The notes under the pieces are model-generated. The model saw only the letters and a program-made list of their open reading frames with translations. It was not told where the DNA came from and ran no database searches. A stretch of DNA of 64,000 nt from JAKACA01 sp049510975 (GTDB lineage Bacteria > Actinomycetota > Acidimicrobiia > Acidimicrobiales > Bog-793): the NCBI GenBank assembly GCA_049510975.1, contig JBEKYM010000016.1:5268-69267 (forward strand), read 5' to 3'. Both the position numbers and the translations under genes were made by a program. Shown piece after piece: positions 26,811 through 34,691 of the stretch (position 1 is the stretch's first letter; each line of letters begins with the position of its first letter).

Positions 26811-27440
26811 ATGCCGCCGCATCGCGACCTGGCCGCCTTCGAGCGACGCGCGCCGGACTACGACGCAGGTTGGCTCGGCCGCATGCACCACGAGATCGCC
26901 GATCGGACCCTCTCGCTCGCTCTTGCGACGACCGCCGCCCCGCAGCGAATCCTCGACGTCGGCTGTGGGACGGGCTACCTCTTGCGGCGCTTGGCCACCT
27001 TCTGTGGCGATGCGATCGTGTTGGCCGGCGTCGATCCCGCCCCCGCCATGATCGAGGCGGCGAAGGCGTCAGCCGACGACGAGCGGCTTGGTTACTCGGT
27101 CGGGGTTGCCGAGCACCTGCCGTACCCCGACGACGCCTTCGACCTCGTCGTCAGCACGACGTCGTTCGACCACTGGTCAGACCAGGGCGCCGGACTGCTC
27201 GAGTGTGCCCGAGTGCTGGCGCCTCGAGGCCGACTCGTGCTCGTCGACCAGTTCTCCTCGTTGCTGCTGCCGACGTTCCTGATGGGCCGTGCCGGCAAGG
27301 CCCGCACCAGGAGTCGGGCGGACCGCCTCCTCGCTGCCGCCGGGTTCGGCTCGCCCACTTGGCACGACCTCTCTGCGGTCATCATCAAGGGTGTGACCGC
27401 AACGGTGCAGGAGTCGGGCGCTCGGGGGAGTCCAGCATGA
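26811..27440 (+). CDS. SAM-dependent methyltransferase
   Basis: The 209-residue protein is a class I methyltransferase. Motif I reads ILDVGCGTGYLLRRL (about residue 45), the acidic end of strand 2 is AGVDPAPAMIEAA, and motifs II and III follow in PYPDDAFDLVVSTTSFDHW and RVLAPRGRLVLVDQF. The fold is of the methyltransf_11 (UbiE-like) type, but the acceptor substrate is not apparent. GAAACT lies 6 nt upstream of ATG 26811, a weak leaderless -10 box. The last 56 bp overlap the 3' end of the convergent PAS-GGDEF-EAL gene. Confidence 0.9.
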   Translation: MPPHRDLAAFERRAPDYDAGWLGRMHHEIADRTLSLALATTAAPQRILDVGCGTGYLLRRLATFCGDAIVLAGVDPAPAMIEAAKASADDERLGYSVGVAEHLPYPDDAFDLVVSTTSFDHWSDQGAGLLECARVLAPRGRLVLVDQFSSLLLPTFLMGRAGKARTRSRADRLLAAAGFGSPTWHDLSAVIIKGVTATVQESGARGSPA

Positions 27441-29895
27441 CGCAACACGACTCGAAGTCGCCGGGCCGGGCGAAAAGAAACCCCTGGGCGTATCGGCACC
27501 CGAGCTCCTGGAGGACAGCCAGTTGTGCCAGGTTCTCGACGCCTTCGGCCACCACGCGCAACCCGAGGGCTTCGCCGATGGCGATGACCGCCGCCACGAG
27601 CGTCGCATCGAAGGCGCGGGTTCCGAGACCTTCGGTGAACGATTGGTCGATCTTCAGCTCGTCGACGGGGAACCGCCCGAGGTAGGCGAGTGACGAGTAG
27701 CCCGTGCCGAAGTCGTCGATCGACACTCGGGCACCGAGGACCTGCAGCCGGTCGAGGGCGGCCGAGAAGTAGTCGACGTCCTCCATGAGGACGGATTCGG
27801 TGATCTCGAGACACAGCAGCGCCGGATCGAAACCCTCCGCCGCGATGAGCCGTTCGAGCGATTCGACGAAGGCAGGCGATCGCAGCTGCACGGCGGACAC
27901 GTTCACCGACATCGTGCAAGCGGCCAGCCGAGGTCCCATCTGTGCCCACTGGGCGAGGACCTCGCCGGCCTGGCCCAGCACCCACTCACCGATCGGCACG
28001 ATGAGCCCGGAGTCCTCGGCAACGGGAATGAAGTCGGCCGGGTTGATCGTGCCCCGATCCGGGTCGTCCCATCTGATGAGGGCCTCTGCACCCACGAAAC
28101 GCTGTTCGGTGATCGACCACACCGGTTGGAAGACGAGGCGGAACTCCTCGTTCTCGAGCGCACGGCGCAGGCCGGCTTCGGCAGTGGCGCGTCGCTCCAC
28201 CTCGGCCCGCAACGAGTCGTCGAAGACCTCGTAGCGCCCTCGGCCACGGTCCTTGGCCCGATACATGGCGAGGTCGGCGCTCTGCAGGAGCTCGTCGGCA
28301 TCGCGGCCGACGCCGCTCGCCCCGCTCGTGACGACCCCGAGCGAGGCTTTGACGAACACGTCCTTTCCTTCCACCTTGAACGGAGTGCTGAAGGCCTCCA
28401 ACGTGCGCTCTGCAACCTTGATCGCATCGCTCGGTACTCGCAGGTCCTCGCAGACGACGACGAACTCGTCGCCGCTGTGGCGACCCACCGTGTCCGAGTC
28501 GCGGGAACGTTCCAGCAGCCGGCCCGCCACCGCAACAAGGACAGCGTCGCCCCAACGGTGACCGTCGGTGTCGTTGAACAGCTTGAAGCGATCCAGGTCC
28601 ACGAACAGCACTGCGATGAGGGTGCCGTCACGCGAGGCACGTGACAAGCCCTGCTCCATCCTGTCCATCAACAGCACGCGATTCGGCAAGCCGGTGAGGG
28701 GATCGTGCAACACGGCATGTTCGAGGCTGAGCTCGGCGACCTTGCGATCGCTGATGTCGCGGGTGATGCCGTCGAGACCGGTCATCTCGCCGGCGTCATT
28801 GCGGACAGCGGTCAGCCGTTGGCTGATCCAGATCTTGGAGCCGTCCTTGCGCACGTATTCGAGATCGCCGGCAACCTCGTCGTCCTCTGCGTCGAGGCGC
28901 TCCAGCAACAACTCCCGAGAGACCGAGTCGACGATCCGGTCGATGAGATCTGCATCTGCGTAGAGCTCCTCCGGCGTATAGCCCGTGATCGCCAGAGAGG
29001 CCGGGCTCACGAACTCGAAGGCCGGTTCGGGCAGGATGCGGTAGTGGAAGATGAGGTCTCTCGAGTTCTCCGCCAGCATGCGGAGGCGAGCTTCGACCCC
29101 GCGCATCTCTTCCTCGGCGTCGTGGCGGGCCGTGATGTCCTGGACGACGCCGACGATCTCTACAGGTGCTCCGGTCTCGTCTGCGACGACGTCTGCGGCT
29201 TCGAAGACCCAGGCTTCGGAGCCGTCCGGACGGACGATGCGGTGCTCCAGCTCATAGCGGCCCACCTCGGCGACGGCCAGTAGAGCCGCCGCACGGACGC
29301 GATCAACGTCGTCAGGGTGGACGCGCTCGTAGAAGTCGGCCGTCGTGAGGTCGAAGCGCTCCGGCGTGCCGAAGATCCGGAACGTCTCACTCGTGCAGGT
29401 GAGCGGCGCGTTCGGGCCGATGCCGCAGATCCAGCCTCCGATACGGCCCACCCGCTGGGCGCGCTCGAGCAGGTCGAGACTGGCCGCGAGGCGTTGCTCG
29501 CGAAGCTTGCGGTCGGTGACATCTCGAAGCACGGCCGACTCGCCGATGACCGAGCCGTTGTCGGCGAAGATCGGAGCCACGCTGACGGAGACGTCGATGC
29601 TGCGACCGTCTCGGGTCGTTCGCGAGGTGGCGTACTGGCTGATGCGCTCGCCGTTCATCGCACGTCGGAAGAGTCCCCGGTAATCCTCCCGCGCCGTCTC
29701 CTCGACGATGTCCTCGTAGACCCGGCCCAACATCTCGGTGGCTTTGTACCCAAGGAGCCGTTCGGCGCCGCCATTCCAGGCAATGACCCGCTGGTTGGCG
29801 TCGAGGCTGATGATGGCGTCTTCGGAGCTCTCGCTGATTGAGGCGAGGAGCGCCTGAAGGCTCTCCGGAAACATGTCTCGATCGTTCAGAATCAT
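27385..29895 (-). CDS. PAS-GGDEF-EAL cyclic-di-GMP enzyme
   Basis: The 836-residue protein has three PAS domains (about 10-130, 140-265, 270-390), a GGDEF domain (390-560) and an EAL domain (565-815). The cyclase signature is SGDEF (474-478), a form compatible with activity, and an allosteric I-site RxxD (R465-D468) lies five residues before it. The phosphodiesterase motif is intact: EALIRW (604-609), the DDFGTGYSS loop (727-735), ELKID and EGVE. Both activities are possible, with the PAS domains as sensors for ligands or redox state. There is no membrane segment. It is divergent from the ice-binding-type gene. Confidence 0.93.
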   Translation of the reverse strand: MILNDRDMFPESLQALLASISESSEDAIISLDANQRVIAWNGGAERLLGYKATEMLGRVYEDIVEETAREDYRGLFRRAMNGERISQYATSRTTRDGRSIDVSVSVAPIFADNGSVIGESAVLRDVTDRKLREQRLAASLDLLERAQRVGRIGGWICGIGPNAPLTCTSETFRIFGTPERFDLTTADFYERVHPDDVDRVRAAALLAVAEVGRYELEHRIVRPDGSEAWVFEAADVVADETGAPVEIVGVVQDITARHDAEEEMRGVEARLRMLAENSRDLIFHYRILPEPAFEFVSPASLAITGYTPEELYADADLIDRIVDSVSRELLLERLDAEDDEVAGDLEYVRKDGSKIWISQRLTAVRNDAGEMTGLDGITRDISDRKVAELSLEHAVLHDPLTGLPNRVLLMDRMEQGLSRASRDGTLIAVLFVDLDRFKLFNDTDGHRWGDAVLVAVAGRLLERSRDSDTVGRHSGDEFVVVCEDLRVPSDAIKVAERTLEAFSTPFKVEGKDVFVKASLGVVTSGASGVGRDADELLQSADLAMYRAKDRGRGRYEVFDDSLRAEVERRATAEAGLRRALENEEFRLVFQPVWSITEQRFVGAEALIRWDDPDRGTINPADFIPVAEDSGLIVPIGEWVLGQAGEVLAQWAQMGPRLAACTMSVNVSAVQLRSPAFVESLERLIAAEGFDPALLCLEITESVLMEDVDYFSAALDRLQVLGARVSIDDFGTGYSSLAYLGRFPVDELKIDQSFTEGLGTRAFDATLVAAVIAIGEALGLRVVAEGVENLAQLAVLQELGCRYAQGFLFARPGDFESCCVMLDSPERPTPAPLRSHP

Positions 29896-30007
29896 CTCGG
29901 ACCACCAGAGGTTGTCGAGCCCACGGAGACAGTCTCATCCAACCCCTGGCCAGCATAACTTTTACGGGATGGACCTCGTTCACGGATTGCAACAATGCGA
30001 GGTGAGT

Positions 30008-30050
30008 GTCACACCCGCGACTTTTCAGAATGGTCGTGGGCACATGTGAC
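30008..30050 (+). repeat. Two-part hairpin in intergenic DNA
   Basis: GTCACA (30008-30013) pairs with TGTGAC (30045-30050), and CCCGCGAC (30014-30021) pairs with GTCGTGGG (30033-30040) with one G-U pair. An 11-nt loop and a CACA bulge remain. The gap sequence is non-coding, so the pairing is not explained by a protein. Confidence 0.45.
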
Positions 30051-30226
30051 GCGTCGAGGGAAATGTTCGGCCGGTGGCCCGGATGCACCGTTCGGATCGC
30101 CTGCGATGACGAGCCCGTACCCGAGGCCGACGCCGACCGATTCGGGGATTCCCGGGATTCACCCGCAACCTGATAGGAATAAACACGGAGAGTGAGTGAG
30201 ACACCACCGTAAGTGTTCATCCCTGA

Positions 30227-30232
30227 TACACT
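30227..30232 (+). promoter_or_regulatory. Candidate -10 box for DUF3494 gene
   Basis: TACACT within GATACACTAGAG lies about 50 nt before ATG 30282, implying a 5' leader of about 43 nt. No clear -35 box is seen. Confidence 0.35.
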
Positions 30233-30281
30233 AGAGATGCGCGCTCCGCTCGGGACGTGACAATTTGGAAGTGGTGTCGCA

Positions 30282-31286
30282 ATGGTTGTCCGCGGTTTCC
30301 TCCGTCAAAGCATTCTGCCGATCTTCGCCGGTGGCTCCGCAGCCGCTGTGGCGGCGGTTGCGGTCCTTTCTTTCTCCTCCGCAGCTCTCGGGGCCGTTGG
30401 TCCCGTCGGGCTCGGTACTGCCAAGTCGTTTGCCGTGCTCGCCGGCACGACGGTTACGAACACCGGTCCGTCCGTCATCTCGGGCAGCGTCGGCGTCAGC
30501 CCGGGCAACGCCGTCACGGGGTTCCCGCCCGGCGAAGTGATCAACGGCAGCATGCACCGCGCCGACGCGGTGGCATCTGATGCTGAATCCGACCTGACGA
30601 CCGCCTACAACGATGCCGCCGGCCGGACGCCGGTCACTGTCGTCAAGGCGAACCTCGGTGGCAGGACGCTTGCACCTGGCGTCTACAAAGCCACTTCGGA
30701 CATGAGCCTCACCGGCACCGTCACCCTGGACGGGGACGGCAACCCGAACTCGGTATTCATCTTCCAGGCCAGCTCGACGCTCATCACGGCATCGAGCGCC
30801 ACGGTTGCCCTCACCGGCGACACCCAAGCTTGCAACGTCTTCTGGCAGGTGGGCAGCTCAGCAACGCTCGGTACGGGAACGAGCTTTGTCGGCAGCGTCC
30901 TCGCCCTGACGTCGATCTCCGTGCAAACGGGTACGACCGTCGCCGGCCGGGTGCTCGCTCGCAACGGCCAGGTCAGTCTCGATGACAACGTCATCACCGA
31001 GCCCAGCTGCAGCAATGGGACGACGACGACGACCACGTCGCCCGGTTCGACGACGAGCACGACGACGTCGGGCACATCGCCTCGCACGCCGACGAACTCG
31101 ACGACGACCACGACCGCGGGCGGCCACGGTTCGGTGACGACGACCACCCTCGGGGGCTCGAAGGTGCCGAACGCACACACGGGCGAGCCCTGGGCAGGAT
31201 GGCAGTACTGGGCACTCACGGCGCTCGCCGGTCTTCTCGGCATGACCTTCACAGCTGGTGCGATTCGCATCCGCCGTCACCTCTAG
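30282..31286 (+). CDS. Ice-binding-type (DUF3494) surface protein
   Basis: The 334-residue protein has an N-terminal export signal (hydrophobic stretch about 14-38 ending in ALGA), a DUF3494 domain (about 40-250) and a C-terminal part made of a Thr/Ser-rich stalk, one membrane helix (WALTALAGLLGMTFTAGA) and the basic tail IRIRRHL. The DUF3494 fold is a beta-solenoid; features seen are GTAKSFAVLAGTTVTNTGPS, LTTAYNDAAGR and NPNSVFIFQASSTL. Some members bind ice, others act as adhesins. The tail lacks LPXTG, so the protein is probably held by its membrane helix. Its mRNA ends at the hairpin-T terminator that follows. It is divergent from the c-di-GMP enzyme. Confidence 0.9.
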   Translation: MVVRGFLRQSILPIFAGGSAAAVAAVAVLSFSSAALGAVGPVGLGTAKSFAVLAGTTVTNTGPSVISGSVGVSPGNAVTGFPPGEVINGSMHRADAVASDAESDLTTAYNDAAGRTPVTVVKANLGGRTLAPGVYKATSDMSLTGTVTLDGDGNPNSVFIFQASSTLITASSATVALTGDTQACNVFWQVGSSATLGTGTSFVGSVLALTSISVQTGTTVAGRVLARNGQVSLDDNVITEPSCSNGTTTTTTSPGSTTSTTTSGTSPRTPTNSTTTTTAGGHGSVTTTTLGGSKVPNAHTGEPWAGWQYWALTALAGLLGMTFTAGAIRIRRHL

Positions 31287-31296
31287 ACATCCAAGC

Positions 31297-31340
31297 GCCA
31301 TGGCGGTCGGCCCGACTCGGGTCGGCCGCCATGGCTTTTT
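31297..31340 (+). terminator. Rho-independent terminator
   Basis: An 18-bp stem (31297-31314 with 31318-31335, two G-U pairs) and a 3-nt loop is followed by TTTTT. It lies 11 bp after the DUF3494 stop codon. It is the clearest intrinsic terminator in the window. Confidence 0.9.
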
Positions 31341-31682
31341 GCTGCCCTCCCCGGGTTGTGGCAGGGCGAGGCGGCTCGATGCGAGACTCGCGGCGTGAGC
31401 GTCCATGCCCGCCGGCCCCCGCCTCCTCCGACCCGGATCGTCCTCGAAGCTGGGCGGGCGAGTCCCGCCGCGCACACCGTGGGGCGAGCAGCGCGACGTC
31501 GTCATGGCTGCGCTGAGCACCCCCTCACAGCCCGCTCGTTGGCCGGTCAGGTATTCGATCCGCCGATGTGCCTGGCACGTTCTCGATCACGCCTGGGCGA
31601 TCGAGGACAAGAGCAGCGTGACTCACTAGCCGTGTGAGCATGTGCTGCCGGCGCTGCTGAAACAGCGGAGTACGTTGGCGAA
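31341..31682. other. Intergenic region without a recognised gene
   Basis: The 342-bp gap between the terminator and the next small gene has open frames of 60-90 codons on both strands, but their products are Arg/Pro/His-rich and lack any family feature. I see no RNA gene. The last part holds TACGTT, a -10 candidate for the small gene at 31683. Confidence 0.5.
31671..31676 (+). promoter_or_regulatory. -10 box (leaderless) for 72-residue protein gene
   Basis: TACGTT ends 6 nt before ATG 31683 and no ribosome-binding site is present in the gap. Confidence 0.35.
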
Positions 31683-31901
31683 ATGGGTTCGCGCAACTAC
31701 CGCCGGGGCTACATGGGGCGCAACTACCACGTCACGGGTGAACACGAAGCCGAGGCGAAAAAGGCTGAGCGAGCGAAGAAGCCGAGTCGGATCGGGCTGC
31801 TCGTCTTGAGGCTTCTCGGCTACCGGGGTTACGTCCCCCGTGCCCCAGATGTTCATGAGCCGGCCTCGAGTCACCGACCTCCTCACCGGCACGCCGATTG
31901 A
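31683..31901 (+). CDS. Small basic protein of unknown function
   Basis: I do not recognise this 72-residue protein. It opens with an Arg/Tyr/Gly-rich segment (GSRNYRRGYMGRNYH), continues with a charged helix (EAEAKKAERAKK), a short hydrophobic stretch (IGLLVLRLLGYRGY) and a His/Pro-rich tail. Support comes from the TACGTT box at leaderless spacing and from its place in otherwise empty DNA. The hydrophobic stretch is too short for a secure membrane call. It is convergent with the MarR gene. It may be a real small gene or a chance frame. Confidence 0.4.
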   Translation: MGSRNYRRGYMGRNYHVTGEHEAEAKKAERAKKPSRIGLLVLRLLGYRGYVPRAPDVHEPASSHRPPHRHAD

Positions 31902-31948
31902 CGGCTGAAACCACCGCTGTACGGGCGGTCCCTCAGGCGCGAGTCCTA

Positions 31949-32434
31949 CTACCGGGCCGTCTCCTCCGACCTTGCCCAACGGCGGCTCGGCGGCCGAAGT
32001 TGCTCCTGAGCCGATACCTCGGCCATCGAGGTCTGCAGCTTCCGGAGAAGCTCGGTGAAGACGCGAACCTCAGCTGGCTGCCAGTCCCGGACGAAGAGAG
32101 CGAACCGCTTGAGCCCGAATTCCTCCAGTCGTTGCAGTTCTGCGGTGCCAGCCGGCTCGAGCATCACGAGGCACGAGCGCCGATCGGCCGGGTCCGCCGT
32201 CACTCTGGCAAAGCCGGCGACCTCCAACTCCCGCACCTGCCGGGTCACCAGCGACGGATGTACCCGCTGCAGTTCGGCGATCTCCGACGGCCGGATGCCG
32301 TCGTGGCCGGCGATGACCTGGAGCAGGCTCAAGGTGCCCGCTCCCTTCCGCTGCCGGCGGGCGCGCTCGAGCCCGGAATTCATCGTGAACAACGCCCCGA
32401 CCATTGCCCGGACGTCTCGCTTGCTCGGAGGCAT
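31949..32434 (-). CDS. MarR-family transcriptional regulator
   Basis: The 161-residue protein shows the MarR winged-helix: LSLLQVIAGHDGIRPSEIAEL, VHPSLVTRQVRELEVAGF (recognition helix) and the wing ADPADRRSCLVMLEPAG. Flanking helices form the dimer. Such proteins sense small phenolic or oxidising molecules. ATG 32434 is 6 nt after TACTCT on the minus strand, with no ribosome-binding site, so the message is probably leaderless. A short inverted repeat TTGAC-AGA-GTCAA at 32454-32466 covers the region just upstream and may be its operator, shared with the small membrane protein gene on the other strand. Confidence 0.9.
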   Translation of the reverse strand: MPPSKRDVRAMVGALFTMNSGLERARRQRKGAGTLSLLQVIAGHDGIRPSEIAELQRVHPSLVTRQVRELEVAGFARVTADPADRRSCLVMLEPAGTAELQRLEEFGLKRFALFVRDWQPAEVRVFTELLRKLQTSMAEVSAQEQLRPPSRRWARSEETAR

Positions 32435-32453
32435 GGAAAGAGAGTACCGTTAG

Positions 32454-32466
32454 TTGACAGAGTCAA
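32454..32466. promoter_or_regulatory. Candidate MarR operator
   Basis: TTGAC-AGA-GTCAA is a perfect 5-bp inverted repeat in the promoter space between the divergent MarR and small membrane protein genes. Function is inferred from position. Confidence 0.4.
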
Positions 32467-32550
32467 TCAATCACATCATTCCCGACGTGCCCGCCCCGGT
32501 CACGTCTCGACGATGGTGCGGGAGCTCGCAGCACGTCCAAGGAGGCTTCG

Positions 32551-32736
32551 ATGTCTGGGTTCGCCAAGCGGTTGTTGGACCGCAACGTGTTGTTCGCACT
32601 CGGTGTGCTGCCGCCGGCGGTGTTTCTCTTCGACGGGCATGTCTGGCAGGGACTGGTGTTCTTGGCCTGTGTGGTCGCCGGCCGATTCTCGGTCCGGCCG
32701 TTGGGTCGCCGTCGGACGCTCCCGGCCGGGTCCTAG
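32551..32736 (+). CDS. 61-residue membrane protein
   Basis: The protein starts at ATG 32551 with a strong ribosome-binding site (AAGGAGG, spacing 5). It has a basic N-terminus (FAKRLLDR), two adjacent hydrophobic segments (NVLFALGVLPPAVFLF and GLVFLACVVAGRF) split by DGHVWQ, and a basic C-terminus (RPLGRRRTL). It could form a helical hairpin in the membrane with both ends inside. No family is recognised. It is divergent from the MarR gene and may be under its control. Its short length makes the function uncertain, but the start signal favours a real gene. Confidence 0.7.
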   Translation: MSGFAKRLLDRNVLFALGVLPPAVFLFDGHVWQGLVFLACVVAGRFSVRPLGRRRTLPAGS

Positions 32737-32778
32737 GCCGGCCGCCGGGCTGTCGAGGGCTCCGCCGCCGTAGCCCGG

Positions 32779-33795
32779 TCAGCCCTCGGGTTCGAGCGCG
32801 AGGATGAGTTTTCCCGTGTTCGCTCCCTCGAACAAGCCAAGAAGAACATCGGGGAACTGCTCGATGTCGCCGTGAACGATGTCTTCGTGCGACTGCAGTT
32901 CGCCGCTGCGAAGCCAGGTGGCCAGCTGGGAGACGCCTTCGCCGTAGCGGTCCTCGTAGTCGAAGACAACGAACCCCGTCATCGACGCACGAGCCACGAG
33001 CAGGTTCATGTAGTTCCCAGGGCCGGTCGGTCGCGTCTCGGCGTTGTACTGGGAGACGGCCCCGCAGATGACCACACGAGCACCGCGCGCCAACCGGCCC
33101 AGGGCGGCGTTGAGAATCTCTCCACCCACATTGTCGAAGAAGACGTCGATGCCCTTCGGTGCGTGTTCGCGCAGTTGTTGGCGAACGTCGCTGCCCTTGT
33201 AGTCGATGGCAGCGTCGAAACCCAGATCCTCGACGAGCCAGCGGCACTTGTCAGCACCACCGGCGATGCCCACCACCCGACAGCCTTGTATGCGTGCGAT
33301 CTGGCCGGCGACGCTGCCGACGGAGCCGGCTGCGCCGGAGACGACCACGGTCTGGCCGGGCTGGGGCCGGCCGATGTCGAGCAGACCGAAATACGCCGTC
33401 AACCCACCGATGCCGAGAACGCCGAGGTGGACCGGCGCCGGCGCCAGCGTCGTGTCGACAGGTGTGACACCCGTCCCGTCCGACACGGCGTAGCGCTGAA
33501 CGCCGAAGCCGCCGTACACCGTCTCGCCGACGGCAAAGCCGGGGTGGCGGGTGTCGATCACGCGGCCGATGCCTCCGGCTCGCATGACCTCGCCGATCTC
33601 CACGGGTGGGACGTAGGAGCGGCCGGCGTTCATCCACGAGCGCATGGCGGGGTCGACCGACAGGTATTCGACCTGCACGCAGAACTGCCCCTCCTCTGGT
33701 GCCGGCGCCGGTTCTTCAGCGATGTCCCAGTCAGAGGCCTTCGGGAGGCCGACCGGACGCGCTGCCAGGCGGCATTGGACGTTCATGAGTGTCAC
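32779..33795 (-). CDS. NADP-dependent zinc-free MDR oxidoreductase (CurA/PGR-like)
   Basis: The 338-residue protein is a medium-chain reductase of the leukotriene B4 dehydrogenase/CurA group, which reduces alpha,beta-unsaturated carbonyls with NADPH. It shows YLSVDPAMRSWMN (about residue 45), GIGGLTAYFGL, the nucleotide-binding GAAGSVGSVAGQIA and the family signature FDNVGGEILNAAL. No zinc-binding cysteine cluster is seen. GTG 33795 has GGAG 8 nt upstream; ATG 33786 is an alternative. It is divergent from the SDR gene and on the same strand as the MarR gene, which might sense a related electrophile. Confidence 0.9.
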   Translation of the reverse strand: MTLMNVQCRLAARPVGLPKASDWDIAEEPAPAPEEGQFCVQVEYLSVDPAMRSWMNAGRSYVPPVEIGEVMRAGGIGRVIDTRHPGFAVGETVYGGFGVQRYAVSDGTGVTPVDTTLAPAPVHLGVLGIGGLTAYFGLLDIGRPQPGQTVVVSGAAGSVGSVAGQIARIQGCRVVGIAGGADKCRWLVEDLGFDAAIDYKGSDVRQQLREHAPKGIDVFFDNVGGEILNAALGRLARGARVVICGAVSQYNAETRPTGPGNYMNLLVARASMTGFVVFDYEDRYGEGVSQLATWLRSGELQSHEDIVHGDIEQFPDVLLGLFEGANTGKLILALEPEG

Positions 33796-33899
33796 GAGGA
33801 AGGCTCCAATCGTTGGTGTCCCGAGCCGGGCGGGGTCTCTCTGACCACGTTACGCCCGAGCTTGCTGGCGGCGCGAGGCGTTCTGTGCTCGATCGGCCG

Positions 33900-33905
33900 T
33901 AGAGT
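33900..33905 (+). promoter_or_regulatory. -10 box (leaderless) for SDR gene
   Basis: TAGAGT is followed by 7 nt and then ATG 33913, with no ribosome-binding site. Confidence 0.5.
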
Positions 33906-33912
33906 CCGCCAC

Positions 33913-34659
33913 ATGTCGACAGGACGGCTCGAGGGGAAGGTCGCGATCATCACCGGGGCGGCAGGAGGCATCGGCAGCGCAGCCGCCCGCGCCTTTGCAC
34001 AAGAGGGTGGACGCCTGGTACTGACCGACGCCGATGCCGAGGGCGTCGAACGGCTGGCCGGGGAGCTCGACGGCGCCCGCGCCCGCGCTCACGACGTCAC
34101 CAGCGAAGCGGACTGGGAGGCCGTGATCGAGCTTGCTCTCGAGACTCACGGGCAGATCGACGTGCTGGTGAACAACGCCGGGGTGTTTCTTGCAGCCTCG
34201 TTGGCGGAAACCTCGCTCGAGGACTTCCGCCGCGTCCTCGACGTCAACACCGTCGGCGTGTTCCTCGGCATGCGTGCTGCGGCCGGGCCGATGAGCCAGC
34301 GCGGAGCAGGTTCCATCATCAACGTCTCCTCGGTCGCCGGTCTGATCGGCAGCCCGTTCCTGACGGCATACGCGGCGAGCAAGTGGGCCGTGCGGGGCAT
34401 GACGAAGGTGGCCGCCAGGGAGCTGGCCAGTGCCGGCATACGGGTCACCTCGGTGCACCCCGGGCAGATCGACACCGCCATGAATGCTCGACAGCGCGGA
34501 GCCACGCCGGAGCTCATCGACCGGATGATCGCCCGCATACCGCTGCGCCGCATCGGGTTGCCGGAGGAAGTCGCCCACGCCCTGGTGTACCTGGCTTCGG
34601 ACGAGAGCGCCTACATGACCGGCAGCGAGCTCGTCCTCGACGGTGGAACGACTGCCTGA
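33913..34659 (+). CDS. Short-chain dehydrogenase/reductase
   Basis: The 248-residue protein is a classical SDR. The cofactor motif is TGAAGGIG (about residues 14-21), the structural NNAG motif reads VLVNNAGVF, the catalytic Ser lies in INVSSVAG and the catalytic Tyr/Lys in YAASK. The C-terminal GSELVLDGG is typical of 3-oxoacyl-ACP reductase or hydroxysteroid dehydrogenase-like members. Residue D38 after strand 2 (LTDADAEG) favours NAD(H). The substrate cannot be assigned. Leaderless promoter at 33900-33905. It is convergent with the TetR gene that ends the neighbouring ABC operon. Confidence 0.92.
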   Translation: MSTGRLEGKVAIITGAAGGIGSAAARAFAQEGGRLVLTDADAEGVERLAGELDGARARAHDVTSEADWEAVIELALETHGQIDVLVNNAGVFLAASLAETSLEDFRRVLDVNTVGVFLGMRAAAGPMSQRGAGSIINVSSVAGLIGSPFLTAYAASKWAVRGMTKVAARELASAGIRVTSVHPGQIDTAMNARQRGATPELIDRMIARIPLRRIGLPEEVAHALVYLASDESAYMTGSELVLDGGTTA

Positions 34660-34691
34660 GGGCCTGTTGGCCGGCGGTGGGGGTGTGGGCG

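Larger units (their letters stand above)
29896..30281. other. Divergent promoter region with hairpin
   Basis: This 386-bp gap separates the divergent PAS-GGDEF-EAL and DUF3494 genes. No convincing gene is present, although short frames are open. It contains a branched hairpin at 30008-30050, a GAGAC-A-GTCTC repeat at 29926-29936 and a TACACT box at 30227-30232. I looked for a cyclic-di-GMP riboswitch upstream of the DUF3494 gene and did not see its conserved core. Confidence 0.5.

Noticed and set aside
29995..30195. Open frame of 66 codons in the gap upstream of the DUF3494 gene.
   Set aside because: No ribosome-binding site, no -10 box at leaderless spacing and a composition of Pro/Arg/Ser without pattern; it spans the hairpin.
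30190..30281. Possible cyclic-di-GMP riboswitch upstream of the DUF3494 gene.
   Set aside because: The conserved GEMM core was not seen in the leader, which is only about 43 nt if the TACACT box is used.
31356..31637. Plus-strand open frame of 93 codons after the terminator.
   Set aside because: The product is Arg/Pro/Ala-rich without helices, motifs or a start signal; overlapping frames look equally good.
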